A stretch of 64,000 nucleotides of DNA, taken from contig JADJVA010000005.1 of NCBI GenBank assembly GCA_016716765.1, forward strand, positions 100,730 through 164,729, written 5' to 3'. The translations under genes were made by a program, and so were the position numbers. Position 1 is the stretch's first letter. The number at the start of each line of letters is the position of its first letter. This document shows, one piece after another, positions 57,632 through 64,000 of this stretch. The notes beneath the pieces were generated by a model. The model saw nothing but the letters and a program-made list of their open reading frames with translations. It made no database searches and was not told the origin of the DNA. This DNA comes from Bdellovibrionales bacterium. GTDB taxonomy: Bacteria; Bdellovibrionota; Bdellovibrionia; Bdellovibrionales; UBA1609.

Positions 57632-58912
57632 TTAAACGGAGGCCCAGATAAAACGGCTATTGAGGTAGCCACACTTCTGCATGATTTTGAGGGCAAAATA
57701 GGCCATATCCTTGTACCCATAGGCTTGCCATTTAACCCCCTTAATGGCTCGGTTAATCCCCTCTGAGAGGCCCGTGGTGACCTTGAACTTGAAATAGTTC
57801 CAAAACGTCTGCTTTTCCCGGATATCTTTGATCCACTTGAAAATATTCCCGGCGTTGCAGTCTTGTGACCACTGGTAGATTTCCGCTATTAAAATCTCGG
57901 CTTCTTCTTTTGAATTGCAGTCGAAAAACTGATGGAACCTCTCTTTGATGAGCTCCATCTTGGCCATCTTTTCATTGCGCTTCATCACCTCATCAATATG
58001 CAACTGATCCTTCGAGGTGCGGTTCTTCGACTTCGTGAGAAAGATATAGCGGTATTTCCCATTCATCAAATCACCCATCTGGCCCTCCGTGTCCACGTTC
58101 TGGAGCTCGACTTTTCGATCCTCATTGAGAGCCTCATTGAACTTTTGAACCAAGTGAAAGCGATCCCACACAAGGGTTGCGTTCGGACAATGCTCTCTGA
58201 CGCTTGCCCCGTATCCCTCGTGCTGATCCGTTGCCACCACCTCAATTTTTGAGCACTGTTCTTTTCCAAGCAAAACAAAAAACTGATCAAGGGCCTCCCG
58301 TCTTCGACTTTGGGAAACCCAAACAACCTTATGGGTTTTTATGTCCACTATAATCGTCAAAAACAAATCATCCCTTGTCTCGCCCACTTCAAGCTGCTTG
58401 CGGCCTCTCGCATAGACCTCATCAACTGAGATCTGCGTGACGTTTGGTATCTTATAGCCCTGTAAAAATCTCATCAGCAAATGCTTGTCTACCTTGTAGC
58501 AAGTTTTCTTATCAAGACTTTCTAGAATTGAAACTTGTAGAACTGACGTGATCTCGCTGAGCCGATTGATCCAAAACGCTAAATCCTTTGTCACATGGGG
58601 CGTCGTATCTGAGATAAAATCAATGGCTTCAGAACGGATCTTTTTACAACTTGAACAGTGCCGTTTTTCCCGCCAAAAACTGACCGTCACGGACCAACTC
58701 ATAATCCTCATATGCTGTGCTGTCACCCAATAACGACCATCTTGCCGGCCCAACTGGCACCCGCATTTACAACAGAAATGCTCCTTGTCCTTAACCTTCT
58801 CTAAATGAATCTCCAACCGTTGATCTTTGGTCCACTCTTTTATGTCTCTGACAATAAATCCTTGAAAAGATCGAAAAACTTGGGGAATGTATATTGAAGG
58901 TTGCGCATCCAT
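57632..58912 (-). CDS. ISL3-family transposase
   Basis: A 426-residue intact transposase. An N-terminal zinc-binding domain (FCCKCGCQLG, RHCSSCKKIRS) precedes an HTH region and the DDE core with QISVDEVYARGRKQLEVG, VVATDQHEGYGASVREHCPN and WDRFHLVQKFNEALN. The C-terminal GLSEGINRAIKGVKWQAYG is diagnostic of the ISL3 (IS1096-like) family. The ATG has GGAG seven bases upstream. I could not find matching terminal inverted repeats or a target duplication, so the element's ends are unresolved. Confidence 0.9.
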   Translation of the reverse strand: MDAQPSIYIPQVFRSFQGFIVRDIKEWTKDQRLEIHLEKVKDKEHFCCKCGCQLGRQDGRYWVTAQHMRIMSWSVTVSFWREKRHCSSCKKIRSEAIDFISDTTPHVTKDLAFWINRLSEITSVLQVSILESLDKKTCYKVDKHLLMRFLQGYKIPNVTQISVDEVYARGRKQLEVGETRDDLFLTIIVDIKTHKVVWVSQSRRREALDQFFVLLGKEQCSKIEVVATDQHEGYGASVREHCPNATLVWDRFHLVQKFNEALNEDRKVELQNVDTEGQMGDLMNGKYRYIFLTKSKNRTSKDQLHIDEVMKRNEKMAKMELIKERFHQFFDCNSKEEAEILIAEIYQWSQDCNAGNIFKWIKDIREKQTFWNYFKFKVTTGLSEGINRAIKGVKWQAYGYKDMAYFALKIMQKCGYLNSRFIWASV

Positions 58913-59291
58913 GCTGTTGCTCCGTGGTTGAAGTTTTTGGTTTCACAACAAAATTAAACCATCAGCACAGCTTGGATGCGAGATTTCTCTTTCTTCTTGG
59001 ACCCTCGAAAACGAAAGTTTTCGAGGGTTACAAGCGGCTCCTGGCCAGGACAGGAACAACCGACCTTCTCCGCGCAGTCGCTCCAAAAATTATTGGTTTT
59101 TAATTCTTTACTTTGGTCCTAACCTCCGGCGTTACTGGGAAAGAACCCATGAGACACTCACTGAGTGAGACAGATTTTTCTTCTAACTATTTGAATGACC
59201 TGACTGCATTAGAAGAATTTTTACGGCACTCAGATTGCAAGCGAGTCAGATATAGTTCTAATTAAGTCGTATTGATACGGGGGATAATTCA
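58913..59291. other. Noncoding stretch with a perfect hairpin
   Basis: About 380 bases between the ISL3 transposase and a broken lipoprotein gene. The main feature is a 12-base-pair perfect stem at 59001-59028 (ACCCTCGAAAAC/GTTTTCGAGGGT) with a GAAA tetraloop. It lacks a T tract on either side, so it is not a standard terminator and may be part of the ISL3 end. A small CTCAC/GTGAG palindrome lies near 59158. A plus-strand 69-codon frame at 58894 overlaps the transposase start and is probably not a gene. Confidence 0.5.
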
Positions 59292-59497
59292 ATGCAAGCG
59301 TATAGAATAAAATTTGTTTTTTTAAATTTTGCCAAAATCATGGGGTTTTTGTTAAGTGCTGCAATTGTAGCATTTTTATTTCAAAATTGTTCTGATCAGA
59401 AGTTTACCGATTCTAGTAGTCAAGTTCCAAGCCAGCAGGGAGAGTTCGATTCGCCGAATTCTAGGGCGTGTCTTGATTTTGGCTGAGCGCACCGAAG

Positions 59498-60040
59498 TCA
59501 TTTGCCGATCCTGAGCCAAACGATCGAGCAGGCAAGATAAACGAGTGCTTTGAAATTGCGTGCAAGTTTCTCGAATCGAGTCGCAATACTCCGAAAATGC
59601 TTCAGGCGAGCAAAAAGATTCTCGACCAAGTGGCGCATTTTATAGAGAAAAGAATCGAACTCAGGATTGGGCTTTTTGCTATTGGATCTTCTCGGAATGA
59701 CCGGATTCATTCCCTGGCCGCGCGCTTCTTCGCGGATGCTTTCCGAGTCGTAGCCTTTGTCGGCGATGAAGTTTTCGGCCTTGCCGACTTTACGAATAAT
59801 TTTGGGGGCTGCTTGAGAGTCATGAGTTCCACCCCCAGTGATTTCAAAATCGATCGGGTTTCCATGCGCATCACAGACCATGTGGATCTTGGTTGTAGGT
59901 CCTCCGCGAGATTGTCCAATGGCTCGCTCTTCCCCAGCCCGAGCTCCACTTGCATGCTGGTGAGCGCGGACGTAGCTTCCGTCGGCGAATACCCACTCCG
60001 TATCAATTTCGCCTCGTATGCAGAAAAAAAATTTGTCCAA
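59498..60040 (-). CDS. IS5-family transposase, OrfB (DDE domain)
   Basis: The catalytic half of the IS427-type transposase, 180 residues. DDE motifs are visible: first Asp in WVFADGSYVRAHQHASG, second in NFIADKGYDSE, and Glu in MRHLVENLFARLKHFR. It has no own strong start; it is probably made as a fusion with OrfA by frameshifting at the T8 run. It appears intact, so the element could be active. Confidence 0.88.
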   Translation of the reverse strand: MDKFFFCIRGEIDTEWVFADGSYVRAHQHASGARAGEERAIGQSRGGPTTKIHMVCDAHGNPIDFEITGGGTHDSQAAPKIIRKVGKAENFIADKGYDSESIREEARGQGMNPVIPRRSNSKKPNPEFDSFLYKMRHLVENLFARLKHFRSIATRFEKLARNFKALVYLACSIVWLRIGK

Positions 60041-60252
60041 AGGCCTTTCTTGGCCCAGCGGTTAAACCGGTCAAAGGCGGTTTGCCAAGGGCAAAATTCT
60101 TTCGGAATATCTCGCCAAGGACCTCCCACGCGTAGTTTCCAGATGATGGCTTCCATCACCTCGCGGGCATTTTTCGAGTCGTAGCATCCCTTTGACTCCA
60201 TCACAGCCAGCAACTGGAACCAAATCTCGTCCGTTAAAACCCTTCGAGCCAT
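59707..60252 (-). CDS. IS5-family transposase, OrfA
   Basis: The N-terminal transposase part from ATG 60252 (the frame opens at 60288): MARRVLTDEIWFQLLAV, then WRDIPKEFCPWQTAFDRFNR and WTNFF, the DNA-binding DUF4096-type domain of IS5 transposases. The last 80 or so codons overlap OrfB in another frame and are probably not all translated. An A8 run on the plus strand (60024-60031, T8 in the message) lies near WTNFFS and fits a programmed frameshift joining OrfA to OrfB. Confidence 0.85.
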   Translation of the reverse strand: MARRVLTDEIWFQLLAVMESKGCYDSKNAREVMEAIIWKLRVGGPWRDIPKEFCPWQTAFDRFNRWAKKGLWTNFFSAYEAKLIRSGYSPTEATSALTSMQVELGLGKSEPLDNLAEDLQPRSTWSVMRMETRSILKSLGVELMTLKQPPKLFVKSARPKTSSPTKATTRKASAKKRAARE

Positions 60253-61131
60253 AAAAAACCTCCGTGCTTTCACACAAAGATTTTCCAACGATCGCCAGAA
60301 ATTTCAACGACTAAACGCGCTCAGCCAAAATCCAGACACGCCCTAGTTTTTCTCGAGAATTTTCAATTAAAGCAGTAGATTTGCAAAACGAAACTCTTTA
60401 TTCATATACCAATAGAGGGGCAATGACGTTATCTCTAGATGGGGTCTTGACGATAGAATCCTATTTTTTTCCGGACGATTATGAGGAAAAGACCACTCAT
60501 TCAAGTGACGCAAGTGCCATTACCGTGCGTTTTCGCGGAAAGGGCATTTTTGACTCAAACAATGTGAAATTGCTTGATGAAGTGTATCAAATCGGTGAAA
60601 TTCTTGACACCAATTATTGCAGGATCACAGCCCGAAACTAGAAGGGGATAACGAGTTAATTTTTTCTCCTGATAACCGATCCTTTGAGGAACTTCCTACG
60701 CAAGTGTTTCATATAAATTGCTTTGGCGAAGAGTTAGGAGGGAAAGCGTCGGCGAGGATAAATCTATCAAAAATTTTTTTAAAATTGCAGGCGATTGAAG
60801 AGGGCTTGGAGACAAGCAGTTACCTTTACGACGTCTGGGAAATTGGGGCAGAACTTGGGGCTCAATTTATTTTGCCAGGATTGACCAACCCCTCTCCTCC
60901 CAGTATATTTTGGCCCAATGGTGTTTTAAACTCAGATTATTATGGCAAAAATTATGCGGTACTCCTCACAGATGGGGGTTGGCGTTGGAAAAAATAAGCA
61001 CGTTATGGGGGACTCCTGCACATTGACCTACTAAAAATCCCTACGCCACGGCAGGGCTTTGTATTTTGATCACGTGGCCTTTGTCTTTCCAAACTTTAGA
61101 CCAGGCTTAAAAGTGGTAATACTGGCTTCTG

Positions 61132-61956
61132 GTGCTCTGGATGCATACAATAGCGGGCACGGGCGGGTGGAAGACAATGATTGATCCTTGGGTTGGGTTC
61201 TTGTGCGTTGCACTGACATTTTTCATTAGCGATAGCATTTTTGTCTTTAGCTCTCTTCCTGCGACAGACTATTATTTCATCTCAGTTTTTTTTCTGATCG
61301 GAATTTACAGTTTTATTGCCATCTTAAGAGACAATGCGACCTATCAGAATAGGAAATGGCTCGAGCAGCCCCTTAAAATTTTGGGAAAGTATATTTTCTG
61401 GTCGGCCATTTCCTATGCGCCAATCCTTCTTTATCGGAATCATTCCTTTTATGTACAGAATTTTCAGAGCGTGGTCCCATTCTTTGAGTTTTATCTTAAA
61501 TGCCATTTGATTGCGGGCCTTCCCTATTTTATTTTATCCGAAAAATATCGCTATTCTTTTAGAAATGTTTTTTCTGATCCGTATTTGAGAACGCTCAGTT
61601 TTTTTCGTCAGCTGGGTCGAGGTCGGTTTCGGAACTCCTTGAGAAGGTTCCTTCACCACAGATCCTACCGAAGTCTACTTATCTCAAGCTTATTGCGACT
61701 GCACTTTCTACCGGTCATGTTGGGGCAACTCATCTATGCCCAGGAAAAAACCGCGAACGCTCTCATTGAAAATTCCTGGGATTACGCCGTTATCATCTCT
61801 TTTCTGACAACTCTGGTGTGGGCCATTGACGCCAACAATGCGTCAATTGGATATTTCTGGGAATCGAACTTTACCAAGACGCGTTTCAAGATGATGGACT
61901 CCTATCCTCTCCATTGGATCATTACCCTGAGCTGTTATGTGCCCTTTACTTTTTGA
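61132..61956 (+). CDS. Polytopic membrane protein, N-terminal part of a split methyltransferase-type gene
   Basis: A 274-codon frame with about seven TM helices, ending LHWIITLSCYVPFTF then TGA. The next gene, 61981-62373, is in the same frame and separated by only eight sense codons. Family members I remember have this N-terminal TM block, including a Cys-Tyr-x-Pro-Phe segment, fused to a C-terminal isoprenylcysteine methyltransferase-like domain in one protein. So this is probably one gene cut by an in-frame TGA at 61954. The start may be GTG 61132, ATG 61141 or ATG 61177 (GGAAG upstream). Confidence 0.7.
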   Translation: MLWMHTIAGTGGWKTMIDPWVGFLCVALTFFISDSIFVFSSLPATDYYFISVFFLIGIYSFIAILRDNATYQNRKWLEQPLKILGKYIFWSAISYAPILLYRNHSFYVQNFQSVVPFFEFYLKCHLIAGLPYFILSEKYRYSFRNVFSDPYLRTLSFFRQLGRGRFRNSLRRFLHHRSYRSLLISSLLRLHFLPVMLGQLIYAQEKTANALIENSWDYAVIISFLTTLVWAIDANNASIGYFWESNFTKTRFKMMDSYPLHWIITLSCYVPFTF

Positions 61957-61980
61957 ACATCGACCTTTGTTCCGAGCTTA

Positions 61981-62373
61981 ATGGATTACAATTCAGCAGT
62001 CTTTCATGTTGTAGAGAGCAGGTGGTTTGAGGTGACAACGGACCTGATCGGTCTGGTTTTCTTGATTGGCTATCTTTGCGCGGGGACCTCGCTTTATTTT
62101 TCAACTTCAAACTTATCCTATAAGGCCATTCAAACTCGGGGACTATACAGCATTGTTCGTCACCCAGCCACTCTTTGTAAAATTGGTTTTTTTGGTGTTG
62201 TTTGTTTCAAATTCTCGGAGGCTTACACACTGATCAATGTTTTTGCCTACCTACTTTGGACGGGCATATATCTTTCCCGAACCTATTGCGAAGAAAGATT
62301 TTTGATGCAGTTTGAGGAATATCGAGCTTATCGTGAGCGAGTGAAATATCGGCTGATACCTGGCGTTTATTAG
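61981..62373 (+). CDS. Isoprenylcysteine/PEMT-like methyltransferase domain, C-terminal part
   Basis: A 130-codon frame whose product has three or four TM helices and the C-terminal signature of membrane methyltransferases of the ICMT/PEMT type: TRGLYSIVRHPATLCKIGFF and TYCEERFLMQFEEYRAY then RERVKYRLIPGVY. These bind SAM at the membrane face and methylate lipids or prenylated targets; the substrate here is unknown. The ATG has no ribosome binding site, which supports its being the tail of the upstream frame rather than a separate gene. The palindromic element begins eight bases after its stop. Confidence 0.75.
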   Translation: MDYNSAVFHVVESRWFEVTTDLIGLVFLIGYLCAGTSLYFSTSNLSYKAIQTRGLYSIVRHPATLCKIGFFGVVCFKFSEAYTLINVFAYLLWTGIYLSRTYCEERFLMQFEEYRAYRERVKYRLIPGVY

Positions 62374-62380
62374 CTCGGTA

Positions 62381-62999
62381 TAAACTGGCCTGCTTGATTG
62401 TTGTTCCAAACTCCAAGGAGTCCCTAGCTGAACCAAATCTCAGGAGTCCAGGATCTTCAAACATGCGTCCGGCAGCAGCGCTCCCTTTGTGAGCACTGCA
62501 CCAAGCCGAACTCGATCCTGAATTCCTAACATTTAGTTCAGCCAGCTCCGTGTGTCTTGGATACAACAGATTCACCGAAGGCTTGCGGGCCAGCCGCTGT
62601 ATAAAAATCTAGATCTTTCTTTTCGAAGCTTTCACTGTGAAATGATCTGGTGATTGTAAAAATCCAAATAGAGATCAATATGATCCCTCTTAGATGAAAC
62701 ATTGCTAATGAAACTTCCGAATGACGGTGGGAAGTTCAGAGATCCGTCTCTTGATTCGGCGTCCATCCGACATTAATACAGCGGCTGGCCTGCAAGCCTT
62801 CGGTGATTCTGTTATGTCCAAAAGACATAGGGAGCTAGCTGAACTAAATCTCAGGGGTTCAGGATCGAGTTCGGCTTGGTGCAGTGCTCACAAAGGGAGC
62901 GCTGCTGCCGGACGCATGTTTGAAGATCCTGGACTCCTGAGATTTGGTTCAGCTAGGGACTCCTTGGAGTTTGGAACAACAATCAAGCAGGCCAGTTTA
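62381..62999. mobile_element. Palindromic MITE-like element, copy 2
   Basis: A 619-base relative of the element at 24156-24860. Left arm 62381-62602 pairs with right arm 62776-62999; the outer segment CTAGCTGAACCAAATCTCAG matches its partner in the right arm exactly. The core is shorter than in copy 1, missing about 90 bases of the HTH remnant. Both copies begin within ten bases of a plus-strand gene's stop codon. Ends TAAACTGG/CCAGTTTA differ from copy 1 outside AACTGG. No target duplication is clear. Confidence 0.8.
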
Positions 63000-63010
63000 A
63001 GTTCCGTCAG

Positions 63011-63742
63011 TCAGCCCTCCGGCGGAGAGCCACTGATTTCAGTCAGTGCCGAGAGGTCTTTTAGGTAAAGAGACCGGTTTTTCTTTTTGATCAAACGTTC
63101 ATCAGTAAAATCTTTGAGACACCGAATGATGGTTTCCTTGGCGGCACCTATCCAGTTAGAGAGGTCAGTTCTTGTCATTTGAATACTGATTCGCCATCCT
63201 TGAGAAGTTTCTTCGCCAAATTTATCCTTTAGGATCAGGAGGGCCTCAGCCAGGCGCTCTCGAACACTTTTCTGGCAAAAGGACTGAAGATGCCGTTCAG
63301 CTCTTGCGATCTCCAATCCCATTCTACGTAGAATTTCAAGGGAGAATTTTGAATCGATTTCGATAAGTCTAATGATGGTGTTGGTGCTGATCCGACAGGA
63401 AACAGATTCGCTGAGAGCTGTTGTTGTTCCTCGAAAAGTTGGGGAAGAAAAGACGCATCTGTAACCAAGAACTTCTCCTGGCCCGGCTATTCTCACGATA
63501 CTTTGTGTTTTTGACGTGGCCGGAGAAAGGCTTACTTTCGCGCTGCCACTCTGCAAACAATGGATGTAACCCGCTGTTTCACCTTTTTCAAAAAAGTGCT
63601 CACCTTTTTTATGGATTTCAGAGGTCTTGGACTGCGAGAGATCGTCCAAGGCTTCGTTGCTGAGAGATGAAAACAAACTCTGCTTCCAGACTGGGCAGTT
63701 TCTGCAATTTTCGGTTGTAGATTTAATCTCTCGAGTTTTCAA
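63011..63742 (-). CDS. Crp/Fnr-family transcriptional regulator
   Basis: A 243-residue regulator. A cyclic-nucleotide-binding-type beta-roll (KKGEHFFEKGETAGYIHCLQ, then PGEVLGYRCVFSS) is followed by a long dimer helix and a C-terminal winged HTH (MTRTDLSNWIGAAKETIIRC). The N-terminus has ENCRNCPVW, the CxxC start of FNR-type [4Fe-4S] sites, and further Cys residues (HCLQ, YRCVF, SCRIS) could complete a cluster. So oxygen or nitric oxide sensing is possible rather than cAMP binding. The start is a TTG with only a distant AAGGA. Targets unknown. Confidence 0.9.
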   Translation of the reverse strand: MKTREIKSTTENCRNCPVWKQSLFSSLSNEALDDLSQSKTSEIHKKGEHFFEKGETAGYIHCLQSGSAKVSLSPATSKTQSIVRIAGPGEVLGYRCVFSSPTFRGTTTALSESVSCRISTNTIIRLIEIDSKFSLEILRRMGLEIARAERHLQSFCQKSVRERLAEALLILKDKFGEETSQGWRISIQMTRTDLSNWIGAAKETIIRCLKDFTDERLIKKKNRSLYLKDLSALTEISGSPPEG

Positions 63743-63771
63743 TATGCAATAAGGTTATCCTTCAGGCCTTC

Positions 63772-64000
63772 CTATCGCAACTGCCGGGAGAGAATTGCCG
63801 TTGCGCATGCTATACCCCCTGCGGCATTTATATATTCATTGATAGGAGTCTCGGATGCAATTTTAATGTTATGACTCTTGTAGAGTTCCCTGAGTTTGAG
63901 ACATCCAGCTGGCATCAGAATCTTCTTAGGGCCCAGAGCGACGATGTTCATGCCCTGGCGATGCACGACCTCCTCAAATTCGGGAACGCCAATAATGTGG
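63772..64000 (-). CDS. Amidinotransferase/arginine deiminase-family enzyme, C-terminal part
   Basis: The 3' end of a gene running off the right edge; the frame stays open to 64000. The C-terminal residues (EVVHRQGMNIVALGPKKILM, PAGC, then NAAGGIACATAIL) match the end of amidinotransferase/dimethylarginine hydrolase proteins. The catalytic Cys of this fold lies in the GGIACAT motif. Such enzymes act on arginine or methylarginine guanidino groups. It shares strand with the Crp/Fnr gene, 29 bases upstream of that gene's start. Confidence 0.8.
   Translation of the reverse strand, partial: HIIGVPEFEEVVHRQGMNIVALGPKKILMPAGCLKLRELYKSHNIKIASETPINEYINAAGGIACATAILSRQLR

Larger units (their letters stand above)
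59464..60343. mobile_element. IS5-family (IS427-type) insertion sequence
   Basis: An insertion sequence of about 880 bases. The terminal inverted repeats start GGGCGTGTCT and run about 27 bases with one mismatch (left TTGATTTTGGCTGAGCGC, right TGGATTTTGGCTGAGCGC). CTAG or TA is duplicated at the target, so the ends may shift by a base or two. Two overlapping transposase frames lie on the minus strand. It interrupts a lipoprotein gene. Confidence 0.92.
59292..60997 (+). pseudogene. Lipoprotein gene split by an IS and a frameshift
   Basis: The 5' part (59292-59463) encodes a lipoprotein signal ending FLFQNCSDQKF and a Ser/Gln linker to SPNS. Removing the insertion sequence and one target duplication joins this in frame with 60346 onward (SFSREFSIKAVDLQNETLYS and on to 60641). 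A further single-base shift near 60635 moves the frame to the last piece, ending at 60997 (GGWRWKK). Function unrecognised; the mature part looks beta-rich. It shares the FQNC signal type with the frameshifted lectin gene at 57450. Confidence 0.8.

Noticed and set aside
58894..59103. 69-codon plus-strand frame beside the ISL3 transposase
   Set aside because: It overlaps the transposase start antisense, covers the hairpin, and encodes no recognisable protein.
61954..61956. TGA as a selenocysteine codon
   Set aside because: No hairpin resembling a SECIS element was seen after it, the family is not known for selenocysteine, and no selenocysteine genes are in the window.
1..64000. CRISPR arrays, rRNA genes and prophage
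   Set aside because: I saw no evenly spaced short direct repeats, no rRNA-like sequence and no phage structural genes.

Overview
The window is bacterial chromosome of moderate GC. Its features are a dense mix of housekeeping genes, many exported or lipid-anchored proteins, very long Ig-like repeat proteins, short lipoprotein signals ending FQNC, and a pheS-pheT-ihfA-merR-tRNA-Pro block. Together these suggest a Gram-negative bacterium of Bdellovibrionota or deltaproteobacterial grade. That placement is inference from gene content; no rRNA or other taxonomic marker was compared.

Layout. 0-7 kb: a delta-60 repeat lipoprotein, an exported transglutaminase-like protein, and a radical SAM protein divergent from an ATP-grasp-like gene. 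7-14 kb: dps, a TrmH-type methyltransferase, rsmG, then pheS-pheT-ihfA-merR and tRNA-Pro(GGG). 13.9-18.4 kb: a blue-light LOV histidine kinase whose start is abnormal, a Ca2+-type P-ATPase and a small exported protein. 18.5-25.4 kb: an arsenosugar-biosynthesis cluster (VTT membrane domain/FAD oxidoreductase fusion, ArsS, ArsM, two glycosyltransferase-type proteins, and a nearby CMD-family protein), interrupted by a 705-bp palindromic element. 25.5-34.8 kb: one 3092-residue Ig-repeat/LamG lipoprotein.

34.9-45.2 kb: two divergent groups. The minus-strand group has a FecR-like protein, a membrane protein, a SpoIIE-type phosphatase and a DUF4340-like protein. The plus-strand group has a PEGA/TPR lipoprotein, a membrane protein that looks like FliF joined to FliG, an exported beta-rich protein, MotA and MotB. 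The plus-strand set reads as a compact rotary-motor-like system with no ordinary flagellar genes nearby, and is the best candidate here for an undescribed system. An LdhA-type dehydrogenase follows.

46.2-55.1 kb: a tightly packed operon of six exported proteins. It includes an FGE-like protein and a secreted dikinase-like protein with the domain order of alpha-glucan water dikinases.

55.5-63.0 kb is a decaying accessory region: a lectin/LamG/DUF4214 lipoprotein gene with three frameshifts, an ISL3 transposase, a lipoprotein gene split by an IS5-family element, a membrane methyltransferase gene cut by an in-frame TGA, and a second copy of the palindromic element. A Crp/Fnr regulator and the C-terminal end of an amidinotransferase-type enzyme close the window.
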